A stretch of 17,650 nucleotides of DNA from an uncultured Paenibacillaceae bacterium (GTDB lineage Bacteria; Bacillota; Bacilli; Paenibacillales; DA-C8). Positions within the stretch are counted from its first letter, which is position 1; every line of letters begins with the position of its first letter. Location: contig CALGAO010000001.1 of assembly GCA_937957685.1 (NCBI GenBank), positions 1-17,650 of the forward strand. The letters are read 5' to 3'. The notes below the pieces were generated by a model. That model did no database searches, had not been told where the DNA came from, and saw only the letters and a program-made list of their open reading frames with translations. This document shows, in pieces, positions 1 through 6,805 of the stretch. Both the position numbers and the translations under genes were made by a program.

Positions 1-346
1 ACATTCCATGACCCAGCATACAGGAGGCGCTTTTTCTTTTCAAACCGCATTTTAATTCATTACAGGAATAGCTCCTTGCAGATCTTCTGTCGCGTCTCAT
101 CGGGCGTCGCATCGGCCCGCAGCTCGCGCTCCAATGCCAAGCCTGATTTTTCCATCGCATCTTCTATTCTACCTGATGTGGCGCGGGCTTCTCAACCACG
201 ATCACGACCTTCGATTATCGCGATCCCGACTTTTCCGCCGGACCGTTGATCGCTGGCCTGGTCTCCGCCGGGGGTTCGGGAAGCGCAGCATGGGGATGGT
301 CGCGTGGGACCGCTGCGCAATCCGATGAACTCCGGCAGGCATGGCA
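1..346. other. Left-edge stretch without a recognisable gene
   Basis: I see no convincing gene downstream of the GH1 gene. On the minus strand there is a 31-codon open frame at 60-155, beginning MEKSGLALERELRADATP and ending KELFL, with only a poor ribosome site. A second minus frame starts at the ATG at 48-50 (MRFEKKKRLLYAGSWN) and runs off the left edge without a stop, but the nearest AAGGAG lies about 21 bases upstream, too far for normal use. Either could be real or a remnant, and neither matches a family I know. No strong terminator hairpin for the GH1 transcript is visible here. Confidence 0.4.
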
Positions 347-1606
347 TCATAGTTCAAGTGTTGTCGCGATGCGCCCGAGCACCCGCGCGCTTTCCTTGGG
401 CATGCGTTCTTGCGTGGCGCGATCGACCGCGATCAGGCCGAAGGTCATGGAGTAACCGGATTGCCACTCGAAGTTGTCGAAGCTTGACCAATGCATATAT
501 CCTCGAACATCGATGCCTTCGTCGATACAGGAGCACAGTCCTTCCAATCCCCGCCGGATGAAGTTGACGCGCCGCTCATCGTTGTCCGTGGCCACACCGT
601 GCTCCGTCACGATGATCGGTCCTCGCCAGTCCTGCGCCACCTTGCGGATCACCTCGCCGAGCGCCTCCGGGCAGTAGACATACCTCATCTGGGTCAGCTC
701 TGCCCCTTCGGCTGGCGGTACGACACCTTCCGGTCCGTAAACCTCCCGCGTATAGTTCTGCAACCCGAAGAAATCATCGCCGTCCATCGCATCCAGGAAT
801 TGGCGAAACACCAGCTCCCACCTGGCTTCCGCATGTCGTTCTCCTCCCGGAAGCGCCTGGATGTCCGACAGCGCCATCGACCAGCCCACCCTGGTATGCG
901 GCGACACCCGCCTGATCACCTCGCGCGCTTGCCGATGCGCCTTCTTCAGCAGCTGGATGGTCGGTTCATCGGACACCATATGGAAGGTGACATACTTGTC
1001 CACCGTCGTCCCGCACAGGCGGGCAGCCTCTTCCCGCCACTTCGGGGCCGACCAGGCGGAGGCGTCTATGCCGACCGGCGGCACGATGCCGTTCATCGCA
1101 AAGACATGGCGCAGCATCGTGGGAAGATTGACTTCATTAAACGTGAGACAGTAGGGGATCAGCTCCCCCAGTTCCCGGAATACAACCTCGCAATACTTCG
1201 CGAATCTGTCCGGCGTATCGGGACTCGCCCATCCGCCGAAGCGCATCAGCCACTGCGGAGAGGAGAAATGATGGAGACAGACGATCGGCGTCAGTCCGTG
1301 TTCATGGCAGGCTGCGATCATATCCCGGTAATGGGCCAGCGCCGAGCGCGAATACTGCCCAGGCGCGGGCTCGATCCTCGCCCATTCCAGCGAGAAGCGG
1401 TAAGCCTTGAGCCCCAGGCTGGCCATCAGGGCGATGTCTTCCCGATAGAGACGGTAATGATCGATGGCATCACCAGATTTGTCAGCGTATGGTGAGCCCT
1501 CCGCATACTCCTCCGCCCAGAAATCGCTGTTCGTGTTGTTGCCCTCCACCTGGTAAGCCGCAGTGGACGAACCGATCAGAAAATGCTTCGGCAAAGCTCT
1601 TCCCAT
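347..1606 (-). CDS. GH1 family beta-glycosidase (probable beta-glucosidase)
   Basis: A 419-residue glycoside hydrolase of family 1 (retaining, TIM barrel), probably cytoplasmic because no signal peptide is visible. The N-terminus has the GH1 signature around FLIGSSTAAYQVEGN (residues 9-23). The acid/base is expected at E158 in TFNEVN and the nucleophile at E335 in VTEHG. HWSSFDNFEW near 372-381 forms the usual aglycone-side motif. Most GH1 enzymes read TFNEP and TENG, so NEV and TEHG are unusual and may shift specificity. The ATG at 1606 is preferred over an in-frame ATG at 1708, because AGGGAG sits 8 bases before it and the longer start would run through the upstream terminator hairpin. It lies just downstream of the sugar-binding-protein gene and probably hydrolyses the imported glycoside. 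The exact substrate cannot be read from sequence. Confidence 0.9.
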   Translation of the reverse strand: MGRALPKHFLIGSSTAAYQVEGNNTNSDFWAEEYAEGSPYADKSGDAIDHYRLYREDIALMASLGLKAYRFSLEWARIEPAPGQYSRSALAHYRDMIAACHEHGLTPIVCLHHFSSPQWLMRFGGWASPDTPDRFAKYCEVVFRELGELIPYCLTFNEVNLPTMLRHVFAMNGIVPPVGIDASAWSAPKWREEAARLCGTTVDKYVTFHMVSDEPTIQLLKKAHRQAREVIRRVSPHTRVGWSMALSDIQALPGGERHAEARWELVFRQFLDAMDGDDFFGLQNYTREVYGPEGVVPPAEGAELTQMRYVYCPEALGEVIRKVAQDWRGPIIVTEHGVATDNDERRVNFIRRGLEGLCSCIDEGIDVRGYMHWSSFDNFEWQSGYSMTFGLIAVDRATQERMPKESARVLGRIATTLEL

Positions 1607-1644
1607 GTTCCACACTCCCTGCTTGAAGTCATGATGATGAAACA

Positions 1645-1673
1645 GAAACCGACCACATCGGATGGTCGGTTTC
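1645..1673 (-). terminator. Hairpin terminator between binding protein and GH1 genes
   Basis: A perfect 11-bp stem (GAAACCGACCA at 1645-1655, complement at 1663-1673) encloses a 7-base loop. On the minus strand it is followed by TGTTTC, a modest T-rich tail. It begins 17 bases after the binding-protein stop codon and probably attenuates rather than fully blocks transcription into the GH1 gene, for which no separate promoter is obvious. Confidence 0.7.
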
Positions 1674-1689
1674 GCAACTGCTCCCGCTG

Positions 1690-3240
1690 TTATTTCTGTG
1701 CCAGCCATTCATCCAGCTGTCTCTGCTTCTCGGCGATGATGGTGTCGATGCCGGCAGCCTTCAGCTTGGAGATAAATTCCGGATGCACCTTATCCGGATC
1801 GACGCTCCCCGTCTCAAGTGCCGTTCGGTACTGTTCGAGCACGTTGTTGACCGCTGCCACCTCGGTCTGTACGGCCTCCAGATTCGGCAGGAAACCAAGC
1901 GCCCTGGATCGTTGCATCGATTCGCCGAGCACCTTGTCTTCATCGCGCAGGGCCGGATCTTCGCCTTCCAGCACATAGGTCAGATAACGGTTGCCGAACA
2001 TAAAGGCCTGATTCATGGTGTACCCGCTGTTCTCATTCAGGCGGATCACTTGGTCATCGACCTTCGTGTAATGCTTGCCTTCGATGCCGTAGTTGATCAG
2101 ATTGATGATGTCCTTGTCCGTATAGAACAGGTTCAGCATCTCCATGGCCTTCTGCGGATTCTTCGTATTGTTTCGCGGAATCGCCCACATCAGACCGATG
2201 ACGTTCTGCGTGGTCAGCACAGGCTCCTGCATCATGATGCTGACCAGTTCACGGCCGGTTGTCGCAGAGAGCTGCGCCGCCAGGAAGACCGTGTAGCCTT
2301 CGTAATGCGAGAACGAATCGCCGTTTCGCATCAGGTCCTGCGGATTCGCCTTGTTGTTCACCGCATCCTTAGGAATATAGCCGGCCTGATACCAGCTGCG
2401 AAGCTTCTTGAGCGCCTCCACATATTCAGGCAATTCATAGTAGTTGACGACCTTCATGTCCGTTGCATCATTCGGCAGAACACCCAGTCCGTCGGTCAGC
2501 ATGTCCACATTGAGCCAGTCGATCACCGACGTCATCGGCATCGTGCTGTTCGAAGGCGCCAGGACCGTCATGTCCGGTTCGTTCGCCTTGATCGTGGCAT
2601 ATACCGCGTCCAGATCATTGGTGCCCTTGATCGAGGATGCATCGATGCCGTATTTGTCGAGCAGGTCCTTGCGCATCATCAGCGCCGTTCCCGCCTCATT
2701 GAAGCCCTTCACAGGCGTCGCATAGATGGAGCCGTTGATTCGGGCCACATCGAGATTGGCGCCAAGCGCCGCACGGATGTCCTGACCGTACTGCTCGAGC
2801 AGCTCATCCAGCTCCAGGAACTGGTTCTGGGCCACCGCTGCGCTGTAGCTCTGGAAATCTGTCAGGATCAGATCGTACTTCTCGTTGCTGGCGAGGATCA
2901 GGTTCTTCTGTTGGAACCATTGGCCGATCGGGATGCGGGACAGCTTCACCGTGGCATTGATCTTCTCCAACGTGATCTCGTTGATCGCAGCTTCTACCTC
3001 ATCGATATCAGCTGGCACTTCGCCGAGCACCGGATATCCCATGACAACTTCATAGGGAGGCTCCTGCGACGATGACGAATTGCCGGAGCTGGAAGAGTTG
3101 CCGGACGAGCTGGTGCCGCTGGAGCTGCCTGTGCTGCCTGTGCCGTTACTGCCGGACGACGTATTGCCCGAGCCGCACGCTGCCAGGAACAACAGGGCAA
3201 CAACCATCAACATGCTGATGTATATTTTTGCTCTTCTCAT
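1690..3240 (-). CDS. Extracellular sugar-binding lipoprotein of an ABC importer (DUF3502-type C-terminus)
   Basis: A 516-residue solute-binding protein anchored to the outer face of the membrane. Residues 1-21 are a lipoprotein signal peptide ending in the lipobox LAAC, with C22 as the lipidated cysteine. A Gly/Ser-rich tether follows (about residues 23-58), then the family 1 type binding domain. The last ~70 residues (LPNLEAVQTEVAAVNNV... to QRQLDEWLAQK) resemble the DUF3502 C-terminal domain of Paenibacillus LipO-like proteins. It should deliver an oligosaccharide to the two permeases at 9668-11551. GGGGGA lies about 6 bases before the ATG. Its own promoter and a putative response-regulator box lie at 3285-3348, so it can be expressed apart from the permeases, as is common when a binding protein is needed in excess. 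The ligand is inferred from the neighbouring rhamnosidase. Confidence 0.92.
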   Translation of the reverse strand: MRRAKIYISMLMVVALLFLAACGSGNTSSGSNGTGSTGSSSGTSSSGNSSSSGNSSSSQEPPYEVVMGYPVLGEVPADIDEVEAAINEITLEKINATVKLSRIPIGQWFQQKNLILASNEKYDLILTDFQSYSAAVAQNQFLELDELLEQYGQDIRAALGANLDVARINGSIYATPVKGFNEAGTALMMRKDLLDKYGIDASSIKGTNDLDAVYATIKANEPDMTVLAPSNSTMPMTSVIDWLNVDMLTDGLGVLPNDATDMKVVNYYELPEYVEALKKLRSWYQAGYIPKDAVNNKANPQDLMRNGDSFSHYEGYTVFLAAQLSATTGRELVSIMMQEPVLTTQNVIGLMWAIPRNNTKNPQKAMEMLNLFYTDKDIINLINYGIEGKHYTKVDDQVIRLNENSGYTMNQAFMFGNRYLTYVLEGEDPALRDEDKVLGESMQRSRALGFLPNLEAVQTEVAAVNNVLEQYRTALETGSVDPDKVHPEFISKLKAAGIDTIIAEKQRQLDEWLAQK

Positions 3241-3263
3241 ATTGCTTCCCCCATTTCTGATAT

Positions 3264-3280
3264 TTGTACCCGCGGTACAA
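3264..3280 (-). promoter_or_regulatory. Perfect inverted repeat in the leader of the binding-protein gene
   Basis: TTGTACC and GGTACAA form perfect 7-bp arms around a 3-base centre. The element starts about 4 bases after the candidate -10 at 3285-3290, at or next to the expected transcription start, and ends 23 bases before the ATG. It could be an operator for a dimeric repressor, or a hairpin at the mRNA 5' end that stabilises a highly used transcript. No T-run follows, so it is not a terminator. Confidence 0.45.
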
Positions 3281-3284
3281 CCTC

Positions 3285-3348
3285 ATCTTACCTTGCCCTG
3301 CCAGCGCCTACCGCTCGGATTTCGACTTCGAAGCAATACATTTTCGAC
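3285..3348 (-). promoter_or_regulatory. Promoter of the binding-protein gene with a candidate YesN-type activator box
   Basis: The box at 3320-3348 contains two GTCGAAA half-sites (minus strand, plus positions 3342-3348 and 3320-3326) exactly 22 bp apart, two helical turns, as expected for an AraC-type dimer binding a direct repeat. A candidate -10 TAAGAT within GGTAAGATGAGG lies at 3285-3290, 29 bp downstream, and no consensus -35 is present, which fits activator dependence. The same arrangement recurs before the permease operon, with 24 of 29 box positions identical. The box lies entirely within the last codons of the response-regulator gene. That the adjacent YesN-type regulator binds here is an inference. 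Confidence 0.6.
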
Positions 3349-4915
3349 TTTCTCTCGCCGCTTGCCGGTACTCGTTGGGATTAACCCCGAACTGCTTTTT
3401 AAACAGCTTCGCGAAGTGGGAAACATTGGAGTAACTCACCTGCAAGGCAATATCCGTCACGGGCATGTCGGTCTTGCGGAGCAGCTCCGCTGCCATCCTC
3501 ATCCGTTCAATCAGGAGATATTCCGTCATCGACAGCCCCGTTTCCCTCTTGAACAGCCGGTTCAGGTAGTCCGGATGGAGGAAGAATCGGCTGGCGATGC
3601 TTTCGCGATTCAGCTCCTCGCCCAGATGGTCGACGATGAATTGCTTGACCTTCTCCACCACGGATTCATGGGCCTTTATTTCTTCCTGATAATCGAGCGC
3701 CTTCCCGATCAGATGACTCGTCCATTGCCACATGTCATACACGCTTCTGACCGCATGATCCGCCAGCTCGATCGACACCTTGTCCTGGAACAGCTGGTGG
3801 GCCCGGATGCCTTTCTCATTCAGCACCGTATAGACGACCTGCAGCATGTCCTGATAAAACTGATGGAGCATCATCACGCTCAAGCCCGAGGCCTGCCTGA
3901 GCCGCCGGAAGAAATCCTCCACCTCCTCCAGCAAAGCCGATCTGGCGCCATCCCGCAGCATGAATTGCCAGATCTTCATGTCCGGCCAGTCGATGGTCGA
4001 GCCCTTCCTGTGACTTGCGCCCAGAAACAGCACCTGATTCTCACTGGCGATATTATCGAGCATGAGCGTTGCCAGACGATCATTCATCTCGGGAATCTCG
4101 TGGATCTGCGTCGGCTCGCCAACATAGACGGACAAGTCGCAGTAGAAGAATCGTCTGCAATCGGCGATGTACGCCTCCAGCTCAGCCCTGACGCTTCGCC
4201 ACTCTGCCTTCACTTCGATCATCGCCAGCAGGCAGCCGCGTTCCGCCGTGACGATGCCGAAGCTTGCGCCCAACTTGCCGCAGGTTTCTTCCAGGGCATT
4301 GGCGAGGGCGTATTCCATGATCTTCTCGTCCCGCATACTGAGCGACTTGCTCCAGCGATGCACCTGCACCCGGATCAGCGTGATCTGTCCCTCCGGAAGA
4401 TGAATGTTCCTCTCCCGCGCCGTCTGCGCGATCGCTTCAGGTGAACCGGGGATCTCCCGCTTCAGCACATCCATCCAGAACCGCTCGATGAACAGCGGAT
4501 GGTGCTTCACCCAGGTCTCCCGTTGCCGCTTCATCTCCTGCTGCGTATGGACGAGATTGATCGCCTTGCGGATCGCGGCCTCCAGTTCATCCGGCGGGAT
4601 CGGCTTCAGCAGATAATCCACGCTGCCCAGCTTGATCGCTTCCTGCGCGAACTGAAAGTCCGCATGGCAGGTCAACAGCAACGGGGCTGTGGCGGGATAT
4701 TGCTCGCGAACCCAGGCGAGCAGCTTCAGCCCGCTCTCCTTCGGCATCTCGATATCGCACAGCATGATATCGATCGGCTCCCTGGCGAACAGCTCTTTCG
4801 CCTGCGAGGCGCTGTTCGCTTCCAGGACGCTGTCGATATGCAGTCTGGACCAATCAATCGCATTCACCACACTTCGTACGGCCAATGGTTCGTCGTCTAC
4901 GATCAACAGATTCAT
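3308..4915 (-). CDS. YesN-type response regulator (receiver plus AraC DNA-binding domain)
   Basis: A 535-residue two-component response regulator. The N-terminal receiver (about 1-120) has the acidic pair D7/D8, the phosphoacceptor D54 in LCDIEMP, T82 and K104 in LLKP. A long middle linker follows, then a C-terminal AraC-type double helix-turn-helix (about 425-530) with the typical DIALQVSYSNVSHFAKLFKKQFGVNPNEYR signature split over its second half. I chose the ATG at 4915 because GGAGGG lies 7 bases before it; a GTG at 4933 overlaps the kinase stop but has a weak ribosome site. It is translated right behind the kinase gene and is its obvious partner. It probably activates the sugar-transport genes, plausibly through the direct-repeat boxes at 3320-3348 and 11630-11658, one of which lies within its own 3' end. 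Confidence 0.93.
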   Translation of the reverse strand: MNLLIVDDEPLAVRSVVNAIDWSRLHIDSVLEANSASQAKELFAREPIDIMLCDIEMPKESGLKLLAWVREQYPATAPLLLTCHADFQFAQEAIKLGSVDYLLKPIPPDELEAAIRKAINLVHTQQEMKRQRETWVKHHPLFIERFWMDVLKREIPGSPEAIAQTARERNIHLPEGQITLIRVQVHRWSKSLSMRDEKIMEYALANALEETCGKLGASFGIVTAERGCLLAMIEVKAEWRSVRAELEAYIADCRRFFYCDLSVYVGEPTQIHEIPEMNDRLATLMLDNIASENQVLFLGASHRKGSTIDWPDMKIWQFMLRDGARSALLEEVEDFFRRLRQASGLSVMMLHQFYQDMLQVVYTVLNEKGIRAHQLFQDKVSIELADHAVRSVYDMWQWTSHLIGKALDYQEEIKAHESVVEKVKQFIVDHLGEELNRESIASRFFLHPDYLNRLFKRETGLSMTEYLLIERMRMAAELLRKTDMPVTDIALQVSYSNVSHFAKLFKKQFGVNPNEYRQAARESRKCIASKSKSER

Positions 4916-4929
4916 GGGATACCCTCCAT

Positions 4930-6672
4930 TCACCGTGCTTGCTCATGGAACGGCAGACGGATCATCACGCGCGCTCCTCCGGCTTCTACGTTGCTGAAAC
5001 GGATATAGGATCGATCACCATACAGCAGGCGCAACCGGTGCCAGACATTCCATGCCCCGATATGCTCGCCCTGTTCATCCTCGATGCGCTCCCCGGCATT
5101 CAGCAGGGGAAGCTGATGCTCCGGGAATCCTTCCCCCGCATCCTCGATCACGATGATCATGCCCGAATCGGTTTCCGCGCCATCCTGCCGAATGGTGACA
5201 TTCAGCTTCAGGGGACGCTCGATGGAGGAGCCGTGCTTCAGCGCATTCTCGACGAAGGTCTGAATGACGAGCGGCGGCACCATCGCCTTCATCAGTTCCT
5301 CCGGCACCTCTATCCTGCAGTCGAAGGTCTGCTGGAACCTCATCTCATGTATGGCCAGATAGTTGCGCACATGCTCCAGCTCTTCCCGGAGAGGCACGAA
5401 GGTCAGATTGCTTCGGAACATGAAGCGGAAATGGCGGATCAGCCGCATCGTCATCTGCTTGATCAGTTCGTAATCCTTGTCCAGTGCCAGACTGTAGATC
5501 AGATTCAGCGTATTCAGGAAGAAGTGAGGATTGATCTGCGATTGCAGGTTCTGCAGCTCCGCCTTCTGCTTGTTCAGTTGCTCCTCGTAAACGGATATCT
5601 TCAGCGACTCGATCTGGTCGATCATTTCATTGAAATTGCGGTTCACCATCAGGAACTCGTCGGAGGTATGGAAAGGCTCGATCCTGGTATGCAGGCTGCC
5701 CTCCCTGATCCGCTTGGTCGCCTGGATGATCTTGTTCAACGGCGTGAGCACCGTCTTGCGCAGATACAGGAAGAAAAACGGGATCATCAGCCCCCCGATC
5801 ACCGTCAGGATGATGACGATGCGGTTCAGGTAAGGGAGGTATTGCAGGATGCTGTCATCGGACACCACCGCCGACAACCCGAAGTCCCCCTTGGTGGAGG
5901 CCTGGGTGATCACATGGTAACGCCCGTTCGGCCCAGTCTGGTAAGCATGCTGATCGATGGGCTTCAGCTCGATCTTCCGTTCCCGGATGAATGCCTCATT
6001 CGTCATGGGAACTCCATCCACCGTCAGGAACAGGGAGGCGCCATCCTGCCCCAGATCGATGAGCGACAGAGGCTGCTGCAAGGTTCTCACATTGACCCAG
6101 GCGCCCAGCCAGAGCCGTCCCATCGGCTGTACGCGAAACAGATAATACTCGCTCCCGATCTGTCGCACGAACCAATGCAACGGCACGTCGCTCTCCTCGA
6201 AAGAAGACAGCAGACTGCTCTTGATATATCGATTGAGCGCCATGAATTCGCTGCTGCTCACCTGCGACAAGGTGGCGGCGATCGCATCCCTGTCGGGCGA
6301 ATAGACGAAGATGGAGTTGACGAAGGAGCGATACATCAGGGCATCCTTGTCAAACTGGTTGCTCACCTTCACCAGGGCCAGCACGAACTCTTCTTCGGAA
6401 CGCGGATCGTTCATCACCTTGACGTCGTAATTGGATGAAATCGCATTCAGGATGTACTGGTCGACCGCCTCCAGGCCAGCATCGAGCTGATTCATGTACA
6501 GCGACATCATGTTCGTATTGGAGCTCTCCACCTGGTTCTGCACGACCCAAGCCGCATAGAAATTGTAGAAATAAAGCAGGGCAAGAAGCGGCACAGCGGT
6601 CACGATGACGCCGATCGCCAGCTTGAAGCGGATCGAGTTGCGCGAGAAAGCGCGTCTGGCCAACCATCTCAT
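4930..6672 (-). CDS. YesM-type sensor histidine kinase
   Basis: A 580-residue membrane sensor kinase. Transmembrane helices at about 18-38 and 284-304 bracket a ~245-residue extracellular sensing domain. A HAMP linker (about 305-358) leads to the His_kinase domain with H383 in INPHFFLNTL. The HATPase domain has the N-box VENALKHG (474-481), DAGEGFP (511-517) and a final lid region near 536-552. This is the LytS/YesM family layout, which signals to YesN/AraC-type regulators such as the adjacent gene. It probably senses an extracellular sugar directly or through the binding lipoprotein. The ATG at 6672 has AGGTGGG 8 bases upstream. Its stop overlaps a possible GTG of the regulator, showing tight coupling. 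No obvious strong promoter is seen in the 133-bp gap before it. Confidence 0.93.
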   Translation of the reverse strand: MRWLARRAFSRNSIRFKLAIGVIVTAVPLLALLYFYNFYAAWVVQNQVESSNTNMMSLYMNQLDAGLEAVDQYILNAISSNYDVKVMNDPRSEEEFVLALVKVSNQFDKDALMYRSFVNSIFVYSPDRDAIAATLSQVSSSEFMALNRYIKSSLLSSFEESDVPLHWFVRQIGSEYYLFRVQPMGRLWLGAWVNVRTLQQPLSLIDLGQDGASLFLTVDGVPMTNEAFIRERKIELKPIDQHAYQTGPNGRYHVITQASTKGDFGLSAVVSDDSILQYLPYLNRIVIILTVIGGLMIPFFFLYLRKTVLTPLNKIIQATKRIREGSLHTRIEPFHTSDEFLMVNRNFNEMIDQIESLKISVYEEQLNKQKAELQNLQSQINPHFFLNTLNLIYSLALDKDYELIKQMTMRLIRHFRFMFRSNLTFVPLREELEHVRNYLAIHEMRFQQTFDCRIEVPEELMKAMVPPLVIQTFVENALKHGSSIERPLKLNVTIRQDGAETDSGMIIVIEDAGEGFPEHQLPLLNAGERIEDEQGEHIGAWNVWHRLRLLYGDRSYIRFSNVEAGGARVMIRLPFHEQAR

Positions 6673-6700
6673 GTGATCATCCCACCTGTGAAGAAATCGT

Positions 6701-6741
6701 CAGGCTGATGTCAGAAGCCTCCCTTGTACAACATCAGCCTG
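6701..6741 (-). terminator. Hairpin between the rhamnosidase and kinase genes (possible partial terminator)
   Basis: Perfect 11-bp arms (CAGGCTGATGT at 6701-6711 and its complement at 6731-6741) surround a 19-base loop. The following minus-strand bases (ACGATTTCTTC) give only a weak T-rich tail. It could lower read-through from the rhamnosidase into the kinase gene, which needs less expression. The loop region also contains the palindrome TTGTACAA (6724-6731). Confidence 0.4.
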
Positions 6742-6805
6742 GTGCCTCCGGATTGCGCAGAACCGCCTGGACATGCGGCGGCTCTGTTGTCCTTCTATTC
6801 TATCA

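Noticed and set aside
1607..1708. Longer N-terminus for the GH1 enzyme starting at 1708
   Set aside because: The extension would translate through the terminator hairpin and lacks a ribosome site, while the ATG at 1606 starts at the usual GH1 N-terminus with a good site.
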